From positions 752,001 through 816,000 of the forward strand of contig NZ_KV917375.1 of assembly GCF_002019665.1 (NCBI RefSeq): 64,000 nt of DNA, in the 5' to 3' direction. The stretch comes from Sutcliffiella halmapala. Lineage in GTDB: Bacteria > Bacillota > Bacilli > Bacillales > Bacillaceae_I. The notes below the pieces were generated by a model that saw only the letters and a list, made by a program, of their open reading frames with translations, did no database searches and was not told where the DNA came from. Each line of letters starts with the position of its first letter. Position 1 is the first letter of the stretch. Position numbers and translations under genes: made by a program. Below, piece after piece: positions 53,515 to 62,511 of this stretch.

Positions 53515-56500
53515 ATGCAAACTCAAACAACAAGTACAGCTAAAATAAATATACAAGCAGGAAATTTTCGTTTTACCTTCCTAAACAGCGGAGATATTTT
53601 TGAAGCTACACATAAAGAAATCATGATTAATCAGTGGATGTCTAATCCCGTAGATGGCGCACTTAATAATCTATATTTGCGCTTACATCGTCAGGATGGA
53701 ATAAAGGTATTTCCTCTTTTAGGAGTGCATTCAACTAGCAATGTAAGCCATTCTGATTCTCATATGGTGTGGGAAGGAACTGTTGAGAACGTTTCCTACG
53801 AGGTTGTATTTACATTGTCAGAAAAGGGTATCTGGTTCTGGGATGTTACGGTTGATGGACAAGGTGAAGTAGTGGATCTTGTTTATGGTCAAGATGTAGG
53901 AATTGGGAGTAAAGGGTTAATTCGTTCCAACGAGTCTTACTTAGCTCAATACATTGATCACACTGTATTTGAAGATGAGAAGAATGGATATATTGTATGT
54001 TCTCGTCAAAACCAACCACAACCAGGAGGATTTCCATATTTACAACAAGGTTCTCTAACAAAATCAGTAGGTTATTCTACAGATGGGTACCAATTCTTTG
54101 GTTTATCTTATAAAGAAACAAACCAACCTGAAGTATTAACGAAGGAAACACTAGCTAATGAAATCTACCAATACGAATTTGCCTACACTGCATTACAATC
54201 AGAACGTGTAGAGTTAACTGGCAAACATCAATTTGTCTTTTACGGTTTATTTAAAGAAAATCAAGCGACTGCCGTTACTACTTTAGAACATACAGAAGAA
54301 GTGCAGCAAGCATGGGAACAAGAGATGCCGCATACAGCAACTGCATTACTCTCTTTAGAAAAAGTAAGCATGCATCCTTCTTTCAAAGGAACACTTGCTG
54401 GAACATCGATGACGAAAGAGGAGCTTGATTCCTATTTTCCTAACCGTCATCAAGAAGAGTGGGATGGTGATACATTGCTTTCCTTCTTTACCCAAACGCA
54501 TGAGCATGTTGTGTTAAAAGAAAAAGAGCAGCATGTAGAACGTCCGCATGGTCATATTATTATGACAGGTAACAATGACAAGATGACAGAAAATGTCTTA
54601 ACATCAACTTCCTATATGTATGGAATTTTCAATTGTCAGCTTGTTGTTGGTAACACGTCTTTCAATAAAATGATAACGAATGCACGTAATGCCTTAAATG
54701 TCATGAAAACATCCGGTCAACGGATTTACTTAGAAGTAGACGGGACTTATCAATTGCTAACGATGCCATCTCTATTTGAAATTGGCTTCAATTATGCACG
54801 TTGGTTCTACAAGACAGCAGATGATATGATCGTCATTACGAATTATACGGTAGTGAACTCTCCAGAGGTACAATTGCATGTTCGTTCTGATAAAGGAAAA
54901 CAATATCGTTATCTTGTAACAAACCAAGTTTCCATGAACAATAATGAACTAGAAGTTCCTTTTGTGATGAAAAATGAAGGTAATACGCTATCATTTTTTG
55001 CAGACAAAAGTTCTGATAGTGCGAACACGTATCCAGACCTTTCTTATAAAGTCGCTGTTGAAGGTACGTCCTTTACCGTAGATAACGAAACAAAACTCGT
55101 TGCAAATGCTACACCAAATTCTGCTTCGTTAGTCGTGTTAGAAATGGGTGCAACTAGCGAGTGGACAATGACGATACAAGGATTGCTTTATGGAGAAGAG
55201 ATTCCTCTTGTAAAACGTGACGCTGCTACCGAAATAGAGAGCTATCGCGCATTTTTCCAAAATGTAATGAATGGCTTCAAGCTTACGCAAAACAATGAAA
55301 GCACCGAAGAGCTAGAGAAAGTAAATGCATTAGCATGGTGGTACACACACAATATGCTTGTTCACTATTCCGTACCACACGGCTTAGAGCAATATGGTGG
55401 AGCAGCATGGGGAACGCGTGATGTATGTCAGGGACCAACGGAATATTTCATGGCAACTCAAAAATATGATAGTGTAAAAGAAATTATTAAGAAGGTTTAT
55501 TCTCACCAATACGAGGATACCGGGAACTGGCCGCAATGGTTCATGTTTGATAAATATTTCCGTATCCAACATGATGAGAGCCATGGTGATATTATCGTTT
55601 GGCCATTAAAAGTATTAGGTGATTATTTAACTATTACGAATGACTATAGTATTTTACAAGAAAAAGTACCCTACACTATTCGTGGGGCTTACCAGCTTAC
55701 CGAAAACACAGCAACTGTTTACGAGCATGCGAAAAAAGAAATCCAATTTATTAAAGATCATTTCTTACACGATACGCACCTTTCTTCTTATGGTGATGGA
55801 GATTGGGACGATACGCTTCAGCCTGCAAATGCACAGTTAAAGCAGTACATGGTAAGTAGTTGGACGGTTTCCTTAACGTATCAAGTGTTGAACACTCTAT
55901 CGAAAGCATTAGAAGAGGTTGATACAAAGGAAGCGGAAGAATTACGCGGCTTAGCAGAAGGAATTGAGAAAGACTTTAATCAATATATGTTAGGTTCTGA
56001 AGTAATCCCTGGATTTGTTTACATGGAGGAGCCAGGTAAACCAGAATTAATGGTTCATCCTGAGGACACGAAAACTGGTATTCATTATCGCTTACTTCCA
56101 ATGACAAGAAGTATGATCAGCGAACTTTTAACACCTGAGCAAGCAGAATCACATTATAATGTCATTAAAGAAAAGCTATTTTGCCCAGATGGAGTAAGAC
56201 TGATGAACCGTCCAGCAAATTACGCTGGTGGTGTTAGCACTCATTTCAAACGTGCAGAACAAGCAGCTAACTTTGGTCGTGAAATTGGTTTACAATACGT
56301 GCATGCACATATCCGTTTCGTTGAAGCAATGGCGAAAATCGGCAAAACAGATGAAGTATGGAATGGTTTAAATGTGATTAATCCAATTGGCATCCAACAA
56401 GCAGTACCAAATGCAGAAAGACGCCAAAGCAATGCCTATTTTAGTAGCTCGGACGGGAAATTCAATACCCGCTACGAAGCGCAAGAGCGTTTCGATGAGC

Positions 56501-56862
56501 TTCGTCAAGGAACAGTGCAGGTTAAAGGCGGATGGAGAATCTATTCAAGCGGTCCTGGAATCTACATGAACCAACTGATATCTAATTGCTTAGGTATTCG
56601 CAAACATGGAGGCGATCTAGTCATTGATCCAGTCCTTCCAGAAAAATTAAATGGGCTAACGTTTGAGTTTAATTTTAATGGCCATGACATCAGCTTTGTT
56701 TATCACTTAAATCAAGCAGATAAAAAGGTAGAGATTAATGGTCAAGCTGTAGAGGGGACGCCGCTTACTAATAGATATCGTCAAGGTGGTTTTACTATTA
56801 GTAAACAGCAGCTGGAGAGCGTGTTAAACGAAGGGAAAAATGTAATCGAAATTTTTATATAA
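53515..56862 (+). CDS. GH94 phosphorylase, 1,2-beta-oligoglucan phosphorylase-like
   Basis: This 1,115-aa cytosolic enzyme should phosphorolyse beta-1,2-gluco-oligosaccharides to glucose 1-phosphate. A large N-terminal beta-sandwich region (about 1-560) precedes an (alpha/alpha)6 catalytic domain containing WWYTHNMLVHYSVPHGLEQYGGAAWGTRDVCQGP and GDGDWDDTLQPAN. The last Asp of DWDD (766) is the likely general acid by analogy with the DWND motif of cellobiose phosphorylases. Length matches Lin1839-type enzymes rather than the roughly 800-aa cellobiose/chitobiose phosphorylases. Specificity is by resemblance and by its GH3 neighbour. AGGAGG precedes the ATG. Confidence 0.85.
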   Translation: MQTQTTSTAKINIQAGNFRFTFLNSGDIFEATHKEIMINQWMSNPVDGALNNLYLRLHRQDGIKVFPLLGVHSTSNVSHSDSHMVWEGTVENVSYEVVFTLSEKGIWFWDVTVDGQGEVVDLVYGQDVGIGSKGLIRSNESYLAQYIDHTVFEDEKNGYIVCSRQNQPQPGGFPYLQQGSLTKSVGYSTDGYQFFGLSYKETNQPEVLTKETLANEIYQYEFAYTALQSERVELTGKHQFVFYGLFKENQATAVTTLEHTEEVQQAWEQEMPHTATALLSLEKVSMHPSFKGTLAGTSMTKEELDSYFPNRHQEEWDGDTLLSFFTQTHEHVVLKEKEQHVERPHGHIIMTGNNDKMTENVLTSTSYMYGIFNCQLVVGNTSFNKMITNARNALNVMKTSGQRIYLEVDGTYQLLTMPSLFEIGFNYARWFYKTADDMIVITNYTVVNSPEVQLHVRSDKGKQYRYLVTNQVSMNNNELEVPFVMKNEGNTLSFFADKSSDSANTYPDLSYKVAVEGTSFTVDNETKLVANATPNSASLVVLEMGATSEWTMTIQGLLYGEEIPLVKRDAATEIESYRAFFQNVMNGFKLTQNNESTEELEKVNALAWWYTHNMLVHYSVPHGLEQYGGAAWGTRDVCQGPTEYFMATQKYDSVKEIIKKVYSHQYEDTGNWPQWFMFDKYFRIQHDESHGDIIVWPLKVLGDYLTITNDYSILQEKVPYTIRGAYQLTENTATVYEHAKKEIQFIKDHFLHDTHLSSYGDGDWDDTLQPANAQLKQYMVSSWTVSLTYQVLNTLSKALEEVDTKEAEELRGLAEGIEKDFNQYMLGSEVIPGFVYMEEPGKPELMVHPEDTKTGIHYRLLPMTRSMISELLTPEQAESHYNVIKEKLFCPDGVRLMNRPANYAGGVSTHFKRAEQAANFGREIGLQYVHAHIRFVEAMAKIGKTDEVWNGLNVINPIGIQQAVPNAERRQSNAYFSSSDGKFNTRYEAQERFDELRQGTVQVKGGWRIYSSGPGIYMNQLISNCLGIRKHGGDLVIDPVLPEKLNGLTFEFNFNGHDISFVYHLNQADKKVEINGQAVEGTPLTNRYRQGGFTISKQQLESVLNEGKNVIEIFI

Positions 56863-56867
56863 AAAAA

Positions 56868-56902
56868 GTAAGTGCGGCGATCGATTTGGTCGTCGCATTT
56901 AT
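56868..56902 (+). terminator. Terminator after the GH94 gene
   Basis: GTGCGGCGATC and GGTCGTCGCAT form an 11-bp stem with three wobbles, followed by TTT. Flanking A and T runs suit a terminator. Confidence 0.75.
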
Positions 56903-56926
56903 TAATAGGTAGAGGTGTTATAAGCG

Positions 56927-58042
56927 ATGGAAAAAGTAAAAGTAGGAATAATCGGAACAGGAACAATTAGTGGGATCTATTTAGAAGCACCGGAGAAATT
57001 TTCTATTTTAGATATCGTAGCAGTAGCAGATATTGATAAAGAAAAAGCTCACGAAAAAGCTGTGCAGTACAAAATTGATAAGGTGTATACTGTTGAAGAA
57101 ATGCTACAAGATCCAGAGATTGAAATTGTTATAAACTTAACGATTCCCAAAGCTCATGCTGAAGTAACACTTGCTGCGTTGGAAGCTGGCAAACATGTAT
57201 TTGTAGAAAAGCCATTAACGATTGAAGTGGAAGAGGGAAAAAGAATCCTTGAAAAAGCGCGGGAAAAGGGTCTAAGAGTCGGTTGTGCGCCGGACACATT
57301 TCTAGGTGGTGCTCTCCAAACTTGCCGTAAGCTTATTGATGACGGCTGGATTGGGCAACCGATTGCCGCAACTGGTTTTATGTTAGGAGCAGGTCCCGAG
57401 GCTTGGCATCCGAACCCTGATTTTTATTATCAAAAAGGTGGAGGACCTATGTTTGATATGGGACCATATTATCTCACAGCATTCATTCATTTAATGGGTC
57501 CAATCAAAAAGGTTTCAGGTTCTGCTATTATTCCTTCTCCAGAAAGAATGGTTACAAGAGCAGAAGATTTCGGTCGAATGATTTCAGTTGAAACTCCTAC
57601 CCATGTTACTGGGATTCTTGATTTTGAAAACGGAGCGGTTGCAACACTCATAACGAGCTTTGATGTAATGGGGGGAACTCAGCTTCCTAGTATGGAGATT
57701 TATGGAACTCTTGGGACACTTAGTGTTCCAGACCCAAATTATTTTGGAGGAACTATTTCCATTAGAAGAGCAGGAGATGCAGAGTTTACAACAGTTCCAT
57801 TAGCATATGGATATAGTGAAAATAGCCGTGGAATAGGTGTAGCAGATATGGCTTATGCAATTAGAAACAATCGTCCACATCGTGCTAGTGGAGAGTTAGC
57901 TTTACAGGTTCTTGAAACAATGCACGCCATCCACCGTTCTTCCATTGAAGGAAAACATATTTCTATTGAAAATGCATGCACCCGTCCAGAAGCTTTTCCA
58001 ATTGGTTTTTCAAAAGAAAGACAAGACCTTCTAAATAATTAA
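56927..58042 (+). CDS. Gfo/Idh/MocA sugar dehydrogenase C
   Basis: This 371-aa oxidoreductase has the Rossmann motif GIIGTGTISGIYLEAP, EKPLTIEVEEGKR with the family Lys, and MFDMGPYYLTAFIHLMGP in the substrate domain. The GPEAWHPNPDFYYQKGGGPMFDMGPYY stretch is typical of the MviM subgroup. GGTAGAGG precedes the ATG. It lies after a terminator but close to GH94, so it may share partial read-through. Confidence 0.92.
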   Translation: MEKVKVGIIGTGTISGIYLEAPEKFSILDIVAVADIDKEKAHEKAVQYKIDKVYTVEEMLQDPEIEIVINLTIPKAHAEVTLAALEAGKHVFVEKPLTIEVEEGKRILEKAREKGLRVGCAPDTFLGGALQTCRKLIDDGWIGQPIAATGFMLGAGPEAWHPNPDFYYQKGGGPMFDMGPYYLTAFIHLMGPIKKVSGSAIIPSPERMVTRAEDFGRMISVETPTHVTGILDFENGAVATLITSFDVMGGTQLPSMEIYGTLGTLSVPDPNYFGGTISIRRAGDAEFTTVPLAYGYSENSRGIGVADMAYAIRNNRPHRASGELALQVLETMHAIHRSSIEGKHISIENACTRPEAFPIGFSKERQDLLNN

Positions 58043-58088
58043 CTCAAAAAAAGGAAAAATTGGAATTTGTAAGCATAATTGTTGATTC

Positions 58089-58135
58089 TTGAAAGTGTTT
58101 ACATTATGCTAGAATTAGTGCCGTGAAACGTTTCA
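58089..58135 (+). promoter_or_regulatory. lacI promoter with perfect 12-bp operator
   Basis: TTGAAA (58089-58094) and TAGAAT (58110-58115) with an upstream TG give an extended -10 promoter. The perfect palindrome TGAAACGTTTCA (58124-58135) follows immediately, indicating autoregulation. Confidence 0.75.
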
Positions 58136-58175
58136 AATTACCTTTAATGGTGTAGAATAAAGGAAGAAAAACTTT

Positions 58176-58218
58176 CGTAGTTCCACACTAGTTCCGATTA
58201 GTGTGGAACTACGATTTT
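58176..58218 (+). terminator. Stem-loop in the lacI leader
   Basis: CGTAGTTCCACACTA and TAGTGTGGAACTACG form a perfect 15-bp stem around an 8-nt loop, followed by ATTTTC. It lies between the lacI promoter and start codon, so it may attenuate transcription or stop read-through from the dehydrogenase. Confidence 0.6.
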
Positions 58219-58279
58219 CTACTAGCTGTGGGTTTATCAATGAAACAGGCTTAATTAGAACAATGGAGATGTGAAAAAG

Positions 58280-59269
58280 ATGGCACCAACTATAAAGGAC
58301 GTTGCAAAACTTGCAGGTGTGGCAGTTTCGACAGCTTCATATGCACTTAATAATGTGAATAAAGTTAGCCCAGCAACGATGAAAAAAGTGCAAGAGGCTG
58401 CCCGTGAACTAAACTATCTAAAGAATGGTTTTGCATCTGATTTAAAACGAACAAAAACCAATACAATAGCTTTAATTTTAAGTGATCTATCTGGTCCCTT
58501 TTATTCAGAATTAATTAAAGGGGTACAAGAAGTAACCATGACGAATGGATATGACCTTATTGCATGTAGTTCAGTAGGTGGTGCACAATCAACCGCTGTG
58601 AAATTTTTAAAGGAAAAAAGAGTGGATGGCGCAATTATTTTAGCTCATAACATCACTGATGATATTATTTTAGAATCAGCAAGAGAAGGATTTCCAATCG
58701 TCGTGCTAGACCGAAAAATAGAAAACGAGTTTGTATACCAAGTTGAAGTAGATAATATTCATGGCGGCTACTTGGCTACAGAATATTTAATTAATAAGGG
58801 ACATCGTGAGATAGCGTTTGTAAGTGGGCCTTTTAATTCTTATGATAATGAAATGAGATATATAGGCTATATGGATGCATTAAAAGAACATAATATTACC
58901 TATCAATCCAAATGGAAAGTGTTTGGTGATTTCACTCGTGAAAGTGGATATCGTGCAACCAAAATGTTAATTGCGCAGCGAGAATTACCTCAAGCAATAT
59001 TTTATGCAAATGATGAAATGGCTTTAGGTGGATTACAGGCGTTTAAAGAGAACAAAATCAGTGTTCCAGATGATATCTCCATTATTGGATACGATGATAT
59101 TCAGCTTTCTGAATATGTGACACCTTCCTTGACTACTATAAGACAACCAAAGTATGAAGCAGGAGCTTTAGCTGTTCATGTTGTGTTTCAAGTGCTATCG
59201 AAGGAAAAAGTGGAGAAGTCCTTTAAACTATCGACAGAATTAATCGAACGAAATTCAGTGAAATATTAA
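58280..59269 (+). CDS. LacI-family regulator of the sugar region
   Basis: This 329-aa repressor (from ATG 58280) starts with a LacI helix-turn-helix (TIKDVAKLAGVAVSTASYALNNVNKVSPATMKKV). The periplasmic-binding-like sensor domain follows: TNTIALILSDLSGPFYSELIKGV, RVDGAIILAH, DNIHGGYLATEYLINKGHREIAFVSGP and SIIGYDDIQLSEYVTPSLTTIRQP. GGAG at 58265 is 11 nt from this ATG and too close to GTG 58271. Matching 12-bp palindromes upstream of this and four other units make it the likely regulator. The inducer is probably an imported oligosaccharide or product. Confidence 0.9.
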   Translation: MAPTIKDVAKLAGVAVSTASYALNNVNKVSPATMKKVQEAARELNYLKNGFASDLKRTKTNTIALILSDLSGPFYSELIKGVQEVTMTNGYDLIACSSVGGAQSTAVKFLKEKRVDGAIILAHNITDDIILESAREGFPIVVLDRKIENEFVYQVEVDNIHGGYLATEYLINKGHREIAFVSGPFNSYDNEMRYIGYMDALKEHNITYQSKWKVFGDFTRESGYRATKMLIAQRELPQAIFYANDEMALGGLQAFKENKISVPDDISIIGYDDIQLSEYVTPSLTTIRQPKYEAGALAVHVVFQVLSKEKVEKSFKLSTELIERNSVKY

Positions 59270-59433
59270 AAGTAGAAGGTTTTCTTTCTTTTTTGTTTGC
59301 TTTCAAGGTAGACGGAGGGGGAAGGGAGCCTTTTTTGTGTTTGCTTTTTGATTTTGTGTTAGGTGTTCTTTTTGAGGTTTTATTTTGGCGGAAGAAAAAG
59401 TCGGAATTTTTATGTTTAGTTCGGAGTTAAACA

Positions 59434-59462
59434 TTGAAAACGCTTTAATATCCAATTATAAT
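59434..59462 (+). promoter_or_regulatory. Promoter with cre-like site before the thuA-like operon
   Basis: TTGAAA (59434-59439) and a perfect TATAAT (59457-59462) are 17 bp apart. TGAAAACGCTTTAA (59435-59448), a 14-bp cre-like sequence, overlaps the -35, so CcpA should repress. The weak hairpin at 59268-59300 may terminate lacI. Confidence 0.75.
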
Positions 59463-59481
59463 GTAGAGGTAGTAGAAGTAC

Positions 59482-59518
59482 TGAAACGTTTCATGGAAAG
59501 CGATGTGGAAACGTTCCC
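59482..59518 (+). promoter_or_regulatory. Two 12-bp operators of the thuA-like operon
   Basis: A perfect TGAAACGTTTCA (59482-59493) and a weaker GGAAACGTTCCC (59507-59518) lie downstream of the promoter, 25 bp apart. Confidence 0.75.
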
Positions 59519-59588
59519 ATATTTAATAGCAATTTAATCGTTTTGAAAAAATAGAGTCAGTTTTTAATTTGAAAGGGGCAGATGAGAC

Positions 59589-60311
59589 ATGATAAAAGTT
59601 ACTGTTTGGAATGAGAATCGTCATGAGAAAACGAATGAAAAAGTAAGAGAGGTTTATCCTGAAGGAATTCACGGAGCGATTGCTGCTTTTTTACAAGAAA
59701 ATGGACATGAAGTAGGAACTGCTACATTAGATGAAGCAGAGCATGGCTTAACTGAAGAAGTGTTAGATAATACAGATGTTCTTGTTTGGTGGGGACATGT
59801 AGCACATGATGAAGTTAGTGATGAGATTGTTACTCGTGTAAAAAATAGAGTATTAGATGGCATGGGATTAATCGTGTTGCATTCCGGTCATTTCTCTAAA
59901 ATCTTTAAAACATTAATGGGTACTACTTGTGACTTGAAGTGGAGAGAGGCAGACGAGAAGGAACGTCTTTGGGTTGTATCTCCTGGCCACCCGATCGTTG
60001 AGGGAATTGGCGAGCATATCGATATTGAAAGAGAAGAAATGTATGGCGAGCATTTTGATATTCCAGATCCAGATGAGCTTGTTTTAATTAGTTGGTTTGA
60101 GGGTGGAGAAGTGTTCCGTAGTGGATGTACATATAAACGCGGAAAAGGAAAGATCTTTTACTTCCGACCAGGACATGAAACGTATCCAACATATTACCAT
60201 GAAAAAGTTCAGCGAGTTATTAGCAATGCAGTAAATTGGGCCAAACCAACAGAAAGTGGACATGTTTATTACGGAAACGCAAAACCATTAGAAGAAATTA
60301 AGAGCAAGTAA
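59589..60311 (+). CDS. ThuA-like domain protein
   Basis: This 240-aa protein has a trehalose-utilisation (ThuA) domain with a glutamine-amidotransferase-like fold. Key stretches are [53 protein letters not shown] and [31 protein letters not shown]. In rhizobia, ThuA acts with the Gfo/Idh/MocA protein ThuB in disaccharide catabolism through 3-keto sugars. Here a dehydrogenase of that family starts 18 nt downstream. AAAGGGGC precedes the ATG. Confidence 0.92.
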   Translation: MIKVTVWNENRHEKTNEKVREVYPEGIHGAIAAFLQENGHEVGTATLDEAEHGLTEEVLDNTDVLVWWGHVAHDEVSDEIVTRVKNRVLDGMGLIVLHSGHFSKIFKTLMGTTCDLKWREADEKERLWVVSPGHPIVEGIGEHIDIEREEMYGEHFDIPDPDELVLISWFEGGEVFRSGCTYKRGKGKIFYFRPGHETYPTYYHEKVQRVISNAVNWAKPTESGHVYYGNAKPLEEIKSK

Positions 60312-60328
60312 TTTAGGGGGATTTACGA

Positions 60329-61366
60329 ATGAAAAAGTTACGTGTTGGGGTTGTAGGATGTGGCAGCATCGCGAAATACCGTCATTTACCAGAATACCAT
60401 GCAAATAAAAACGTCGAAATTGTGGCTTTATGTGACGTGGTAAAGGAGCGGGCGGATCAAGCTTCTGAGCAGTACGGCGGAAAGACATATGAGAGTTATA
60501 AAGAAATGATAGACAGTGAAGAGTTAGATATTGTTAGTGTTTGCACACCAAACTATTTACACGCACCTGTTTCCATTTATGCATCAAATGCTGGAGTAAA
60601 TGTCCTTTGTGAAAAGCCGATGGCGACTTCTAAGGAAGAAGCGGATGAGATGATTGCGGCAGCAAAGGCAGCTGGCAAAAAACTGATGATTGCACACAAT
60701 CAACGTTTCGTTCCTTCCCATCAAAAAGCAAGAAAGCTTATTGAAAGTGGAGAGGTCGGAAAAATTTACAGCTTTAGAACAGCATTTGGCCACCCTGGAC
60801 CTGAAGGCTGGAGTGTCGATGGAAAAGATAGCTGGTTCTTCCGTAAAGAAGAAGCATTTATTGGCGCAATGGGCGATTTAGGTGTTCATAAATCGGACCT
60901 TCTACGTTACTTACTAGGAGAAGAAATTGTCGAGGTTGGGGCATTTATTGAAACATCTGCGAAAGAAAACACAGATGTTGATGATACAGCTGTTTGTGTG
61001 TTAAAAACCGAAAGTGGTATTGTTGGAACACTTGCTGCAAGCTGGTCTTATAAGAGAGAGGATAACTCTACGATCATCTACGCAGAAAAAGCAGTACTTC
61101 GTTTAGAAGATGACCCAACGCATTCTTTAGTAGTGCAATATACAACTGGAGAAACAGTTCGTTATGAACTAGGGAAAATTCAAAGCAACGATAGCGGCGG
61201 CCAAACAGGTTCACAAGTTATTGACCATTTTGTCGCTAGTATTATCGAAAATACAGAAGTACTAGTAGATGGTAACGAAGGGAAGAACTCTTTGTTAGTA
61301 ATATTAGGTGCTCTGGAGTCCAACGAGACAAAGCAGATTGTTAATCTTAAAGAAGAGCTAAACTAG
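60329..61366 (+). CDS. Gfo/Idh/MocA sugar dehydrogenase D (ThuB-like position)
   Basis: This 345-aa dehydrogenase has Rossmann motif GVVGCGSIAKYRHLPEY, EKPMATSKEEAD with the catalytic-region Lys, and DLGVHKSDLLRYLLG containing the conserved His. It follows the ThuA-like gene and precedes a TIM-barrel gene, forming a three-gene oxidation module. AGGGGG precedes the ATG. Substrate position (C3?) is inferred from ThuB analogy only. Confidence 0.92.
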   Translation: MKKLRVGVVGCGSIAKYRHLPEYHANKNVEIVALCDVVKERADQASEQYGGKTYESYKEMIDSEELDIVSVCTPNYLHAPVSIYASNAGVNVLCEKPMATSKEEADEMIAAAKAAGKKLMIAHNQRFVPSHQKARKLIESGEVGKIYSFRTAFGHPGPEGWSVDGKDSWFFRKEEAFIGAMGDLGVHKSDLLRYLLGEEIVEVGAFIETSAKENTDVDDTAVCVLKTESGIVGTLAASWSYKREDNSTIIYAEKAVLRLEDDPTHSLVVQYTTGETVRYELGKIQSNDSGGQTGSQVIDHFVASIIENTEVLVDGNEGKNSLLVILGALESNETKQIVNLKEELN

Positions 61367-61394
61367 AACTATTCATACAGGAGAGTGAGTAAGA

Positions 61395-62363
61395 ATGAAA
61401 CTTGGTGTATTTACCGTTCTTTTTGCAAATAAATCATTTACTGAAATGCTTGATTATGTAAAAAATGCAGGGCTGGACGCAGTAGAAATAGGTACAGGAT
61501 GCTATCCGGGTAACAATCACTGTCCATTAGATACGTTGCTAGAAGACGAAAGTGATCGAAATGTTTATATGGAGGAAATCCATTCTCGTGGCTTACAAGT
61601 AAGTGCTTTTAGTTGTCATGGTAATCCGATTTCTCCAGATAAGAAGTTTGCACAAGAATCACATGAAACCCTTTTAAAAACAATTGATCTTGCGCATTTA
61701 ACTGGTGTTCCAGTTGTAAACTGTTTTTCAGGAGTACCTGGAGATCATGAAGAGGCAAAAGCGCCGAACTGGCCAGTTGCTCCGTGGCCAAATGAATTCG
61801 CGGATGTTTTAAAATGGCAATGGGAAGAAAAGCTTGTCCCTTACTGGAAAGAGGTAGGGAAATATGCGGAAGAGCGTAACGTGAAAATAGGCTTAGAGCT
61901 TCATGGCGGATTTCTCGTTCACACTCCTCACACATTATTAAAGCTAAGAGAATTAACCTCTGATGCAATTGGAGCAAACTTAGATCCAAGTCATCTTTGG
62001 TGGCAAGGAATTGATCCAGTAGCAGCGATCAAAATTCTAGGATCAAAAGGTGCGATTCACCATTTCCATGCAAAGGATACATACATTGACCAAGACAATG
62101 TTAATATGTATGGTCTGACAGATATGCAACCATATGGAGAAATTCAAAAGCGAGCATGGAGTTTCCGTTCCGTTGGGTGTGGACACAGTGTGCAGGAATG
62201 GTCTGATATGATGAGTGCTCTTCGTACATACGGCTATGATTACGTGGTGAGTATTGAACATGAAGATCCAATCATGTCGATTGAAGAAGGGTTTGCACGT
62301 GCGGTAACTAACTTACAATCCGTACTAATTAAAGAACAGCCATCTGAGATGTGGTGGGTGTAA
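61395..62363 (+). CDS. Sugar isomerase/epimerase-like TIM barrel, large form
   Basis: This 322-aa xylose-isomerase-like barrel has metal-site residues in GLELHGGFLVHTPHT (Glu, His), NLDPSHLWWQGIDP (Asp, His), HHFHAKDTY (His, Asp) and VSIEHEDP (Glu), which is the full family pattern. It also has an unusual Trp-rich insert (APNWPVAPWPNEFADVLKWQWEEKLVPYWKEV). GGAGAG precedes the ATG. It follows the dehydrogenase by 28 nt and ends at a terminator, closing the ThuA-dehydrogenase-barrel module. Confidence 0.92.
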   Translation: MKLGVFTVLFANKSFTEMLDYVKNAGLDAVEIGTGCYPGNNHCPLDTLLEDESDRNVYMEEIHSRGLQVSAFSCHGNPISPDKKFAQESHETLLKTIDLAHLTGVPVVNCFSGVPGDHEEAKAPNWPVAPWPNEFADVLKWQWEEKLVPYWKEVGKYAEERNVKIGLELHGGFLVHTPHTLLKLRELTSDAIGANLDPSHLWWQGIDPVAAIKILGSKGAIHHFHAKDTYIDQDNVNMYGLTDMQPYGEIQKRAWSFRSVGCGHSVQEWSDMMSALRTYGYDYVVSIEHEDPIMSIEEGFARAVTNLQSVLIKEQPSEMWWV

Positions 62364-62372
62364 GAGTATAAG

Positions 62373-62423
62373 TGTTAACTGAAAGGAGTTAGTAAAATAC
62401 TGCTCCTTTTGGTTAACATTTTA
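62373..62423 (+). terminator. Terminator of the thuA-like operon
   Basis: TGTTAACTGAAAGGAG and CTCCTTTTGGTTAACA form a long stem with a small internal mismatch, followed by TTTTATT. The 3' arm carries the -35 of the next promoter. Confidence 0.85.
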
Positions 62424-62441
62424 TTGAATATAAGGTAAAAT
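62413..62441 (+). promoter_or_regulatory. Promoter of the last dehydrogenase/barrel operon
   Basis: TTAACA (62413-62418) and TAAAAT (62436-62441), 17 bp apart. An AT palindrome TTAATTAA (62471-62478) follows in the leader and may be an operator. No 12-bp LacI-type site is seen here. Confidence 0.55.
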
Positions 62442-62511
62442 AAATACTAAGTTTCAATTGATTAAAATACTTAATTAATTAAAGAGTGATGACTAGGGGG
62501 AGGAAGAAGAA

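Noticed and set aside
25892-59518. All GAAACGTTTC sites taken as CcpA cre
   Set aside because: The palindromes are 12 bp with a CG centre, 2 bp shorter than cre, and co-occur with a local lacI gene. CcpA contribution cannot be excluded.
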